Source: Purshia tridentata
Lineage: Eukaryota; Streptophyta; Magnoliopsida; Rosales; Rosaceae
Direction: 5' to 3'
Length of the DNA stretch: 64,000 nt
NCBI GenBank assembly: GCA_003254885.1
Contig: QANT01002601.1
Location: 1 to 64,000, forward strand
The notes below the pieces were generated by a model. It saw nothing but the letters and a program-made list of their open reading frames with translations. It was not told the DNA's origin and searched no databases. Within the stretch, counting starts at the first letter, position 1; the number at the start of each line of letters is the position of its first letter. A program made the position numbers and the translations under genes. Positions 1 through 9,998 of the stretch are shown piece by piece.

Positions 1-190
1 GGGGCTTGGTGTACATAGCAAGAACCCATCTTAGTTGTTTGACTTTCGTCAAGGGTTCAACGATTGCTTAAACAAAATATAAGATGTACTAGTTCTTGGC
101 CTAAAGTAGCTTGAAACGCATAATCAAGCAGATCTTCCCCCTTCCATACATCTAAACCAAAATCCACAAGCACCCAGTAATTGAATTACT
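1..190 (-). pseudogene. UFC1 exon fragment, copy A1
   Basis: Read on the minus strand, positions 151 to about 92 follow a splice acceptor (TTTAG) and translate to MYGRGKICLI, then MRFKLL, a TAG stop, then AKN. This matches the active-site segment of the UFM1-conjugating enzyme UFC1 ([20 protein letters not shown] in the plant family), including the catalytic cysteine of the ICL motif. The tryptophan codon of the PLW motif is TAG here. The fragment continues into non-conserved sequence and is repeated at 1921-2108 and about 2310-2498. It is a broken partial gene copy; the rest of the gene lies outside the window or is lost. Family assignment is from recalled UFC1 sequence. Confidence 0.6.
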
Positions 191-435
191 TTCGATTTGT
201 AACAATAAAGTATTATTACTTAAAATCCAATGTTAAAAGGCAGGGATAAAAAAATCACAATATTTAGAATAACAATATCAAACTACTAGTACTATCAAAC
301 AATACCAATACCTAATTGCTATTATCACATAGAACAATTAAGTGAGAAAAACATAGAATAGTATATATTGAAACTTTCGTCATATTTTTTTACTAAGAGC
401 AACACGTATAGAAACTAAACAAACACATCAAAAAG

Positions 436-1252
436 TGTTGTGTTTTTGGCTCGCTTGAAAGAGGGGTTGGGAGTCCTTGGAAGTGTCCTTGGACGTTTGG
501 ATGAAGTTAGGAAGGTTAGAAGAGGTTCGTGGAAGGTGGAACGACAAAGGAAGGCGAGAACGCATAAGAGTGTCGCAGAGGACCGGTCCCAAGACTTGAG
601 GACCGGTCCTACACGGGCATTTTGGGACGTTTCGGAGATGAAGCCTCTGGAGGACCGGTCCTAGGCTTGAGAGGACCGGTCCTCTGGGGTGTTTTTTGGG
701 GTTCCCATGTCGTAGCTACTGTAGGACCGATCCTACCCCTTGGAGGATCGGTCCTACGCGTCCTGGAAGTAGCATGCTCTCTGTGGGACCGATCCCATGG
801 CTATGGGATCGGTCCTACACGTGGTCATTACGTTTTTTCTCCTAGTTTGTGGAGGATTTGTGATTCCTAGTTCATCCCTAATTGTATTCTAAGGCCTATG
901 AGTATAAATAGGTTCTCTAGACACAGAAAACCCTAACACCAAGAAGAAGAAGAGGAGAGTTTCTTAAGTCTTCATAAGTTCTGAAGAGAGGTAGAAACTC
1001 AAGTGTGAGAGATAGATTAAGACCTAGAGTGAGAGAGAATTTGTGTGATCATTATAATTCCTTCTCAAAGTTAGTGAAATCTATTGGGTGCTCGCCGTGG
1101 ACGTAGGCAATTGCCGAACCACGTTAAATTTGGTCTGTTGTTTCCTTTATTTATTCGCTGTTTAATTTCTTTGCAAGTTTCATTGAAATCCATCAAGAAC
1201 AAGATCCGTAGAGGGAAAGGGTTAAATTGTTTGAAGTAATTTAATCTCAACA
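436..1252. mobile_element. Solo LTR, Ty1-copia type (fossil)
   Basis: An 817-bp segment begins TGTTG and ends CAACA, exact inverted termini of LTR type, and is flanked on both sides by the same five bases, AAAAG (431-435 and 1253-1257), as a target-site duplication. It holds a TATA box (TATAAATA at 903-910) and, near 1085-1125, the GTGGACGTAGGC and CCGAACCACG motifs common in plant copia LTRs. No internal region or second LTR is present, so it is the usual solo product of LTR-LTR recombination. The intact target duplication argues against great age, but there is no partner LTR to date it. It lies between two UFC1 pseudogene fragments. Orientation is probably plus from the TATA box. Confidence 0.8.
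580..815. repeat. Array of eight GGACCGGTCC-type palindromes in the LTR
   Basis: Eight 10-bp dyads lie at 580-589, 600-609, 652-661, 673-682, 724-733, 745-754, 786-795 and 806-815. The first four read GGACCGGTCC. The last four alternate GGACCGATCC with its reverse complement GGATCGGTCC. They form four pairs with 20-21 bp between centres, and the pairs repeat at 72, 72 and 62 bp. The array ends about 88 bp upstream of the TATA box of the solo LTR, where an upstream activating region would be expected. Confidence 0.85.
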
Positions 1253-1682
1253 AAAAGGTCCATCAAGGAAATCAAAAAGTGGGGTATTTAGCTTGATGGT
1301 TCCAGAGGCCACTAGGATTGAGAAACTCCAAAATGGCAGTAAGCACATAAACTCAAACTTGAGAACTTTTTTGCCTGCAAAAACAAAACCAAAAAGAATG
1401 CATGAGTAGAAGGTTTGAATTGTTCTTGAAATATCCCTCTAGTATTCTTTTACTGTCCTACAAATTAGGAGTTTACTAGCTAGAAATTGAAGATGATGGA
1501 GCAAGTTCACCCAATGTATATAAGATACAAGTCAGACAATCCAAGATGAAACACACAAAAATACATGACAACTCTTGTTGAAAATCATTAATTGGTATTG
1601 TTCAATATGTAAGAACTGTCGAATCCAATTGAAAACAAAAAAGCCACACGGCTGACAGGTAGATGGACAGGTGAAGTTGAGT

Positions 1683-1803
1683 GCTATTTTGCTCACCACT
1701 GGTGAGCATCACCAGTTAGCCAGGTGGGTAACACCTGTCTTTTAAGGGACACGTGTCACCTACCTGGCTAGCTGATGATGCTCATCAGTGGTGAGCAAAA
1801 TAA
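1683..1803. mobile_element. Hairpin MITE, about 121 bp
   Basis: Two arms of about 55 bp are inverted complements: the left arm begins TATTTTGCTCACCACTGG and the right arm ends with its near complement, GGTGAGCAAAATA. A TA dinucleotide stands at each end, which would fit a Tc1/mariner-type target duplication. There is no coding capacity. The outer part of each arm is itself almost palindromic. Class is inferred from the termini only. Confidence 0.6.
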
Positions 1804-1920
1804 TTTTCGATGAAGTTACTCAAATCCATCCACTAGCATTTTTGAGGAGTTGTCTATACTTAAAATCATAATTATTGATGTGAAAGGCATCTGTTGCTGG
1901 GTCTTTCTCTCATTGTGACC

Positions 1921-2300
1921 CTGGGGCTTGGTGTACATAGCAAGAACCCATCTTAGTTGTTTGACATTCATCAAGGGTTCAACAATTGCTTAAACAAAAT
2001 ATAAGATGTACTAGTTCTTGGCCTAAAGTGGCTTGAAACGCATGATCAAGCAGATCTTCCCCCTTCCATACATCTAAACCAAAATCCACAAGCACCCAGT
2101 AATTGAATAAAACAATTATCCCAAAACAGAAAAAAACAAAAAAACAAAAAGCAAGTAAGGGGCAAAATCAGAAAATAAAAAAGGCCCTCACCTTCTGGGT
2201 CTTATCATCAGACTTGTTAATTTGGGTGTAGGCGATCAACGACTTGTACTCCTCCTTTAGCCCTTGCGTCCATGTAGCCCCATATCTCAGGCCAGCAATG
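1921..2300 (-). pseudogene. UFC1 two-exon fragment, copy A2/B1
   Basis: On the minus strand, positions about 2297 to 2192 encode [20 protein letters not shown] and [13 protein letters not shown], followed by a GT donor at 2191-2190. A second exon, 2073-2014, starts after a TTTAG acceptor with MYGRGKICLI. In plant UFC1 the first segment corresponds to [20 protein letters not shown], and KTQK directly precedes MYRGG. The central part of the protein between the NKSND motif and the GKTQK motif is absent, and the PLW tryptophan codon is TAG. The intron is retained, so this is a genomic duplication and not a processed copy. Its upstream edge is cut off abruptly next to copy A3. Confidence 0.65.
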
Positions 2301-2304
2301 GACA

Positions 2305-2676
2305 AGTATAACGTGTTTGGTATACATAGCAAAAACCCATCTTAGTTGTTTGGCATTCATCAAGGGTTCAACAATTGGTTAAACAAAATATAAGATGTAT
2401 TAGTTCTTGGCCTAAAGTGGCTTGAAACGCATGGTCAAGCAGATCTTCCCCCTTCCATACATCTAAACCAAAATCCACAAGCACCCAGTAATTGAACAAA
2501 ACAATTATCCCAAAACANAAAAAGAACAAGTAAGGGGCAAAATCAGAAAATAAAAAAGGCCCTCACCTTCTGGGTCTTATCGTCGGACTTGTTAATGGTG
2601 TAGGCGATCAACGACTTGTACTCCTCCTTTAGCCCCTGCGTCCATGCAGCCCCATATCTCAGGCCGGCCTTCGTGG
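2305..2676 (-). pseudogene. UFC1 two-exon fragment, copy A3/B2
   Basis: This is the most complete of the three copies. A splice acceptor (CTCTTAG) precedes the exon 2676-2567, which reads [20 protein letters not shown] and [16 protein letters not shown] up to a GT donor. The next exon, 2462-2403, gives MYGRGKICLT, MRFKPL, TAG, AKN. The catalytic-cysteine motif ICLT is kept, the PLW tryptophan is a stop, and one codon of the YTQ motif is lost. The internal gap between NKSDD and KTQK is the same as in copy A2/B1. No first exon (MEGWDPNTKS in the family) was found upstream, so it cannot make UFC1. Position 2518 is an N. Confidence 0.65.
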
Positions 2677-2699
2677 CTAAGAGAAAGCAACACAATACC

Positions 2700-4168
2700 T
2701 TTAGAAATCAAAATCAAAACCCTAAATCATCATAAAATGGAAGATCAAGCTTCAGAATCACACAAATTTGAAGAAAATCCAAATGGAAATCACAAGATCA
2801 CAAAGAGAAATTCTAGAGAAAGAAAGAAAAACCTTAGATGTGCAAATCACATAGATTGCCACTGCCATCTGGAATATTAGAGGCAAGCACCTTGAAGGTG
2901 ACATAGAGAAGGAAAGAGCGATGAGAGAGCACATGGAGGTGGATCTCACTGCCATCCATGGCCGAATGACGCATCGAGGAGAGAGACTGACAGAGAGAAG
3001 AGAAAAATGAGGACTGCGTGAGTGAGGAAAGAGAAATGAGAGAAAGATGTTTTATTTGAAATGTGAGAAATAAGAGAGACGGAGTGAGACGGAGAGAGAG
3101 ACGGACAAAATCATGTGGACTAGAAAAAATAAAATGTGGGCCGGAAGAAAACCAAGTGAATCCGTTGGGAATTCAATTAAATGGGTGGATTATACAGTAA
3201 GAAGGTAGCTCAAAATGGGTGTTTTGATAATTATCTCTTTATAAATTGAATAAAGAAGATGAATTATTCATAATGTGGGAAATTGAGGGAATACGTTTTA
3301 GATATTAGTTATTTCGGACTAATCTATATTATTCATTATAGTTATAATATGTATGTCTATCTTTTTGTTTCAATCCATATTTAACCTAATTATTTGATAT
3401 ATTCAATTAAATTATGGACACCAAACTGAGCAGTATATACATGTATTTGTATTAGTACAGAAAGATCTTAGCCATTTTATTTATGACACAATAACTAAAA
3501 TTCCTTTCAATGTAAGATATATCCTCAAAATTAATAACCTCTGTGATGCGTCTGTGAAATCAAGCGCTCCTCATGCCCATGTGTAAGCTGTAAAAGAATA
3601 TAAATTTAGTGTGACGAGCATGTCCAATGTCCATTTGTCCTATAAGTTATAACTCCTATTCTTAAATCTTAATATTAAAATATAAATAAAGTACGTCATA
3701 TTCATTTATGTAGAAGGAATCAATAATAAAAGTTCCATTTTTTTGTTTGTGTCAAATAATTAAAATCCCCCTCCAAAGAAAAATAATAATCAATTTATGA
3801 TTAAAAAAATATATAATAAAGGCCCACAATTACGACTGTTGGTGACTTTTTAATTTTTTGGATGACTTGAACCAGCAAAGAGCTGATACAGAATCGACGC
3901 AGCTAGCATGCAATAGTGGATAGTTCAATTCCACACGCTTTGTTACAAAAGTGACAAATCTGTCAAACAAAAAAATATTCCAAATAAACTGGCCAAGTAA
4001 CCCACTACAACACGTTTGTCCACCCCTCACTCTGATTATTAACTAGATCCAAAAGTGAATTGAATAGTCTTCATCAAACCACACTAATTGGGTCCCACAC
4101 CCTTAAATAAACACATCTGCTCGCCTACCATGTACTAGCACCCACTCACACACTAAGCTTTTACAGAC
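2700..4168. other. Intergenic region upstream of the glucanase gene
   Basis: There is no convincing gene. 2960-3120 is purine-rich (GAGA repeats) and could be old leader sequence of the UFC1 fragment. The rest is AT-rich. The leader of the GH17 gene begins somewhere before 4169; a TTAAATAAA motif at about 4103 could serve as a TATA box. Confidence 0.4.
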
Positions 4169-5435
4169 ATGGACCCAAAACTGTCCAAGTTCTACTTCCT
4201 ATTCCTCATCTCCGCCTGCCACGTCATCCTCCACCACTCCTCCTCCGCCTCTGCCTCCGACGCCCCCTACTCAATCGGTGTAAACTACGGCACCGTAGCC
4301 AACAACCTTCCTCCGCCCTCCAAAGTTGCCACCTTCCTCAAAACCCGCACCACCATCGACCGCGTCAAGATCTTCGATGCCAACCCAGACATCCTCCGCG
4401 CCTTCGCAAACACCGGCATCAGAATCACCGTCACCGTCGGAAATGGGGACGTTCCGGCACTTTCAAAACTTCCCGGGGCCCAGTCCTGGGTGGCCAGTAA
4501 TATCCTGCCATTCTATCCTCGCACGACCATCAACCGCATCGCCGTGGGGAACGAAATCCTCGCCACGTCGGACAAGAGCCTCATCGCGCATCTTCTGCCG
4601 GCTATGAAGGCGCTTCACTCGGCTCTCAACCTCGCCAACGTCACCGACATTCAAGTCTCCACGCCTCACTCGCTGGGAATCCTCGCGCCCAACTTTGGAC
4701 CGCCGAGTTTGGGCCAGTTCCGCTCCGGCTACGACAAGGCCATCTTCGCGCCCATTTTGGAGTATCACAGACAGACTAAGTCGCCTTTCCTGGTAAACCC
4801 GTACCCGTTTTTCGGGTTTACGCCCGAAACGTTGAACTACGCCCTCTTCAAGCCCAACGCTGGCGTTTTCGATAACGCCACGGGATTGAACTACACGAAC
4901 ATGTTCGATGCACAGATGGACGCGGTTTTCTCGGCGATGAAGAAGGTCGGGTACGAGGACGTGGACATTGTGGTGGCTGAAACCGGGTGGCCCTCTGCGG
5001 GCGACCCGAACCAGCCGGGTGTGAGTCTGGAGAATGCAGTGGCGTATAACGGCAACCTCGTGCGGCACGTGAACTCCGGTAAAGGCACGCCGCTGATGCC
5101 GAACCGGACGTTTGAGACTTACATTTTCGCGTTGTTCAATGAAAACCTGAAGCCCACGGTTTCCGAGCAGAATTACGGGTTGTTCAAGCCCGACCTGAAC
5201 CCGGTTTACAATGTGGGCATTTTACGAAACGAGCAGGTAAATTTGTAATTTCATTTAATTTGCTTTTATGGGTCGTAATTATTAAGAGCAAATGCCGGTG
5301 ACTTTTTATCTTTTGCGTACTGTGTCAACCAGTAGTATTTTGACATGTAGTCAGCCTCACGATGCTTTTGATCTTTTTATATTCCAAGCTTGTGCATGCT
5401 GGAGCGTTCTGATCCTGTGTACGACTAGGCTTAGC

Positions 5436-5478
<43 letters not shown>

Positions 5479-6145
5479 TATGTAATGACTAATGACCATT
5501 TATCAATTATTTTTGTAGGCACTAGGTCCCACATCGGGCATAGCAAAGGGTCCCACATCTAGTGTAGCAAAGGGTCCCACATCTAGTGTAGCAAAGGGTC
5601 CCACATCTGGCATAGCGCAGGCACCTTCACCGTCTGGTACGCAGAAGAGATGGTGCGTGCCCAGATCGGACGCCTCTGATGCGGCACTGCAGGCGAACAT
5701 AGACTACGTGTGCAGCACCGGAGTGGACTGCAAGGCCATACAAGACGGTGGGCCGTGTTTTCAGCCCAATACGGTGAAATCACACGCGGCCTACGTCATG
5801 AACGCTTATTACCAGTCCCATGGCCCACAGGATTCCAACTGTGATTTCAACCACACCGGAGTCGTCACCACCACCGACCCCAGTAAGTTTCCACCGATTA
5901 TTATTTTTCTTCTTTTGAATGTAGAATTCTTGGAAATAGCAAAAAAATTTTATGTTTTTGTTTTTAAACTTTGAGTAAAACGTGGCATTTGGGTGGCAGG
6001 TTACAAAACGTGCACGTATCCGTACAAGGAGGAGAGGTTGGGAAAGTCGGACGCGTCGGTGGCGGGAGGCTCAATGAAACTGAAATGTGGGGGAGTGGCA
6101 GAGATATTTGTGATCGTAGCTTGTAGTATAATATTATTCATTTAG
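4169..6145 (+). CDS. Glucan endo-1,3-beta-glucosidase, GH17 with X8/CBM43 domain
   Basis: Three exons, 4169-5236, 5519-5882 and 6000-6145, join in phase to 525 residues. The protein has a signal peptide (about 1-30), a GH17 catalytic domain (about 34-355) with the proton donor Glu129 in VGNEI and the nucleophile Glu271 in VVAETGWPS, a short Gly-Pro-Thr-Ser-rich linker made of a 24-bp repeat, then a cysteine-rich X8 (CBM43) domain starting at [10 protein letters not shown], and a hydrophobic C-terminus ([13 protein letters not shown]) that fits a GPI-anchor signal. Family members hydrolyse callose at the cell wall or plasmodesmata; the layout resembles Arabidopsis glucosidase 7-type proteins. 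Exon 1 is strongly GC-rich and C-ending in codon use, unlike the AT-rich surroundings. Confidence 0.92.
5436..5480 (+). repeat. GTTGTC hexanucleotide microsatellite in intron 1
   Basis: About seven tandem copies of a TGTCGT hexamer lie in intron 1 of the GH17 gene, about 40 bp before the acceptor of exon 2. A length polymorphism here is likely, and the T/C-rich stretch is close to where a polypyrimidine tract would act. Confidence 0.85.
5525..5620 (+). repeat. Coding 24-bp minisatellite, four units
   Basis: Four units starting at 5525, 5549, 5573 and 5597 each begin GGTCCCACATC and encode GPTSSVAK-like octapeptides (units 1 and 4 have GPTSGIA). The period of 24 keeps the reading frame. The units form the linker between the GH17 catalytic domain and the X8 domain, so unit number would set linker length. 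Confidence 0.9.
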
Positions 6146-7300
6146 AAATTAAATTTTAGTTCTTTAGTTTTTTTAAAAAATTATAGTGTTCTTGGCCCAA
6201 AAAAAAAAATTATAGTGTTTATTATAATTTGATTATTAGCTTAGGATACTGTTCTGTAGTGGACTGTAATTGTTGGGTGGCCATTTTGGGATCCAAGGTC
6301 TAGCTAGCTGGGCCGCTCCGGTGTATTAAATTAAAAGCTTTTGGTGTAACAGTAGTGATCGGATTGTGGACAATTGCGTCGACCAAATTTTAGCTGGCAC
6401 CCATCACCGGTTGATGTGGCTTTTTGTGTTGTGTTGATTTCATATCGAGGTCGACAAATCGTAGAGAGAATGAAATATGATTGTTCATCCTTTATAATTT
6501 TTCCTCCTTTTCTTTTTTAAATATTTAATCCAAAAAATAATAAAAGCGCTGGCCGAACAGTATAACTAACCATCTGAAATGATAACATAATTCATATATA
6601 AGCGCAAAATCAACACAAAACAATCAGTATTGTATATGAATTAATTTCTTACATACTTGATTGGAAGTCGTGACTTACACGTGATTAGAATAGATAAAAT
6701 TGCTGTGGCCAAAAAAATAAAAAAGAATAGATAAAATGGCTGTGGCAAAAAAAAAAAAGATAAAATTGACTTTCGGAATAATTGTTGGTGATTCTCATGC
6801 AATCCATGTCATAGTTCATTTTCTTATAAATGTTAGGCCCAGTTATTCTAATCACATTGCATTGCTGAGTTAATCAGTATTAGGACATTCGATAATAGTC
6901 TATCGAAATGTTTGTGTTATTTCGGTGGCTAATTACTGAATTCTTTTGTATATTTGTACTATTCGAAAATAATTTACCAAAATAATATAAACATTTCGGT
7001 AGACTATTGTCAAATATTTTAAGAGTGATCAACTTAACAATAAAGGGTGGTCGGAGTAGCCTGCCCCTAAATGTTATTAGACCCACTTTGAAACATGACC
7101 CACTCAGGGAAGTAAGTGGGCCTAATGGATCATGACCCTCTTCTTTATCTGGGGAGGCCCAATTGTAATCACGCCACAGATGAGCGTAAAACTCTGCTTA
7201 GCTTAAAACGGCGTCGTGACTCCACACACAGACTATGCCAAAACCGGTTGGCAATTGGTTTTCAATTTCGCCCAATAAAACGAAACAGAGGGAACAAGAT
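6146..7300. other. Intergenic region between glucanase and CXIP4
   Basis: AT-rich, with poly-A runs near 6190, 6720 and 6750 and a hairpin element at 6886-7016. Between 7090 and 7160 there are TGGGCC and GGCCCA motifs, resembling site II elements of plant housekeeping promoters, which would suit the CXIP4 gene that follows. Confidence 0.45.
6886..7016. mobile_element. Hairpin MITE-like element, about 130 bp
   Basis: The left arm GATAATAGTCTATCGAAATG is matched in inverted orientation by CATTTCGGTAGACTATTGTC at about 6992-7011; complementarity continues for about 45 bp with scattered mismatches. It has no coding capacity. A target duplication is not clear, so the class is not assigned. Confidence 0.5.
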
Positions 7301-7373
7301 ATTAATTATCGCTAAATATTTTAAAGCTTTCTCATCGATTCGAGAAGTTTCGCCTCCGATCAGGGTTTCCCAG

Positions 7374-7795
7374 GTAAAGCTTTTATGTTTCATGTCGAAT
7401 TTCACTCTTTTGATTCTTCGCTTACTATCAAATGCTATAAACCCTAGAATTTACATCCCATAGAACGGACACTATTCGATTTTTTTTGGTCAAGGAAAGC
7501 TCAAAATATTTGGAGGAGAATTTATTCTTGGGTGCTCTATTGTAATCGTATTTTGATTCTATAGCATAAATTGGTGCACGGTAGTTTGCAATTAGGGTTT
7601 TTATGGAGAATTCAAAAAACCAAGAATTTAAACCCGACAAATGAATTATTTTACCCCTTTCGATTTCAATAGCTCTAGGGCTTTGTTCGATCCCAAAATG
7701 GAATTCAAAATTTTTTAAGCTTTGGTTTCATCTCAATTCAAGTATTTGTTTTGCCTTCTCTCTTTTTGTTGGTAATTTCTGAGAATTCTGTTTAG
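7374..7795 (+). other. Leader intron of the CXIP4-like gene
   Basis: The sequence CCCAG/GTAAAG at 7373/7374 is a strong donor and CTGTTTAG at 7795 a fair acceptor, 22 bp before the start codon. This is inferred from signals only. Confidence 0.55.
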
Positions 7796-7817
7796 GGTTT
7801 GATCTTCGAATTTCAGA

Positions 7818-8807
7818 ATGCCGGCCACAGCAGGAAGGGTTCGCATGCCCGCAAACAATCGGGTGCATAGTAGTGCTGCCCTTCAAACCCATGGTATATG
7901 GCAGAGTGCAATTGGGTATGACCCCTATGCACCCAACAAAGACGACAACAAGAACTCTTCGCAACCCAATTTGTCAAATTCTGAACCAGATGCTGAGAAT
8001 GCGTATGCAAGCTTTCAGGGCCTCCTTGCGCTTGCACGTATAACTGGGTCCAATGCAGATGAGGCTCGTGGGGCGTGCAAGAGATGTGGCCGTGTTGGGC
8101 ACCTCAACTTTCAATGCAGGAACTTTCTGAGTGTTAAGGAAGATAAGGAGAAAGACTTCGAAGCGATTCAGGCTGATGCTGTGTCTGAGTTGAGTAAGTT
8201 GAAGGGGAAGCTGGGTAAGGCGAATAGGAAAAATGTGGGTGAGACTGACGAGAGTGATGTGGACGAAGAAGACAGTGATAGTTCAGATTCAGATTATGAT
8301 TCAGAAATGGAGAGGCTCATTGCTCAAAGAGATGGGAAAAAGGTTAGTAGAAAGGAGAAATCCAAAAAGAAGAATGAGGAATCGGATGATGATGGGTCAG
8401 AGACAGATGCTGGGGAGAGAAAGAAGAGAGGAAGGTCGAAGAAAAGGAGTAGCAAGAGGAAATATGATGATTCAGATGAGTCAGATGATTCGGATGAAGG
8501 TAGAAAGAAAAGAAGGAAGGAGAAACGGAAGAAGAGGGATGAGTCCTCAGATGAGGATGGTGAGCGTCGGCGCCATAGGCATAGGAAGAGTAGGAAGGAG
8601 AAGAGGAGGAGGAGAAGTCATCGGTATTCCGATGATTCTGAATCCAATGCATCTGAAGATTCTCATAGACACCGCAAACGGAGGAGCAGGAGGGCAGCAA
8701 CTCCATCTGACTCTGATGCAAGTGGCTCCTATGACTCACGAGTAGGTAGGGGCAGGAAGCGATCTGAGAAGAAAAGCCGAAAACGCCATCACAAGGGTGA
8801 CGAATAA
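7818..8807 (+). CDS. CXIP4: CAX-interacting protein 4-like zinc-knuckle protein
   Basis: A single coding exon of 329 residues. The N-terminal part (about 1-105) carries a CCHC zinc knuckle at 87-100 (CKRCGRVGHLNFQC), and the rest is a highly charged Lys/Arg/Ser/Asp tail with many SD and KRR runs. This architecture matches plant CXIP4 and the animal splicing regulator SREK1IP1. In Arabidopsis CXIP4 was described as an activator of the vacuolar H+/Ca2+ exchanger CAX1, while the basic/acidic tail suggests a nuclear RNA-associated role. The start is the first ATG after a leader intron with donor at 7374 and acceptor at 7795. The low-complexity tail makes long shadow reading frames on both strands. 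It is convergent with TIM9. Confidence 0.9.
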   Translation: MPATAGRVRMPANNRVHSSAALQTHGIWQSAIGYDPYAPNKDDNKNSSQPNLSNSEPDAENAYASFQGLLALARITGSNADEARGACKRCGRVGHLNFQCRNFLSVKEDKEKDFEAIQADAVSELSKLKGKLGKANRKNVGETDESDVDEEDSDSSDSDYDSEMERLIAQRDGKKVSRKEKSKKKNEESDDDGSETDAGERKKRGRSKKRSSKRKYDDSDESDDSDEGRKKRRKEKRKKRDESSDEDGERRRHRHRKSRKEKRRRRSHRYSDDSESNASEDSHRHRKRRSRRAATPSDSDASGSYDSRVGRGRKRSEKKSRKRHHKGDE

Positions 8808-9998
8808 ACCTATCTTGGAATGGTATTAAACTGTGTAAACCAGCAAGTCGCTGTAATCATTGTAGTTTTGAACAATGTGCTATTGCAACTTTTATATTGG
8901 TACTATTAATTTTCTTGGAGAGCTTTTGTTGTATTTGGCCGTTTTCTTCAGGGATGAAACTATCACTTCACTTGGCTGTTATATTGGTTAATGTTGATTC
9001 GATCTTGTGCTATATACTCTCTTTTTGGGAGTTGTGCTCTTTTCTCTTAAGAATTATTATTTCACCTTATCTTTCAAATGAGAATTACACAACATACTGT
9101 GGTCACATTTAACTCATTGCCTATCATTTTATTCATTATGAATGGTTTGTCGGTATTTATTCTATGATTTTTCTATTAGCTTACATGTATTCTCTGCAAG
9201 GTTTCGACTATATCACATGTTTTGTTAATTTCTGTGGTACGTATGAGTATTATTATTAGTTTTATTCTGTTGATTTTCTTTTAGAAGCTTTGTTAAGGTT
9301 TGGTTCTTTTGACCGACAAAAAGTTGTTTTAACTTGTTATCTACCGAGACTTGTTAGTTCTTCGTTTCTGATTTGCTCTGTATTGTACTTTACTCGCTTA
9401 TGGTGATTTCTTGTGTCAAGAGGTGCTTCATTTTATAGAATTGGTATTTCACTGGCGTTCTTGTTAGCTTTAATGTCATGTTAAGAAAATCCTCTTTTTT
9501 TCATTTGGCCATGAGTAGAAAATCCAAGCACCCATTTTATCGCCCTGTGTACCTAGTTTAGGTAATATGAAGCTAATTCAATGGCCTTGTGTTTAATATC
9601 GAGCCACGTTTATGACCCAAGATGAATACATTTCCTTTGAAAGGCAGAAATTGAGAGAAAAGAAGTACGCCCCATGCTGGAACAAAAATAAGTGTTCCAA
9701 ATGCCCGAGCTGGCAAAAGAAATTTGGTTGCTCATAATTTCATAAAAGATAAAGCGATTTATTCATTACATTATGGAAGTCAAGGATTGCTATTCAAGCG
9801 ACAGTAGAATATCTTATCTGACAGCAACTTCAGATCCCATGTATCTACAGAATACAATTTGTGTTTTCCCTTGGACAAGAAAAGCAAAATCATGAAAAAT
9901 GAGTACAACCGCCATTTGTCCCTCAAAAAAGAATTCAGAAAAAGCAAGGAAACAGTTAACATGGTGCGTCTGCCCCCTAGGCTCTGTTGATTTGATAA
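8808..9998. other. 3' region between convergent CXIP4 and TIM9
   Basis: AT-rich sequence with no supported gene. It must hold the 3' untranslated regions and polyadenylation sites of both convergent genes. No repeat structure was noticed. Confidence 0.4.

Noticed and set aside
4463-5068. 201-codon minus-strand frame within the GH17 exon
   Set aside because: Shadow of a GC-rich coding exon; catalytic residues and signal peptide prove the plus strand.
8344-8739. Long open frames on both strands within CXIP4 (e.g. minus 8344-8739)
   Set aside because: They mirror the Ser/Asp/Lys/Arg low-complexity tail of the real gene; no domain or start context.
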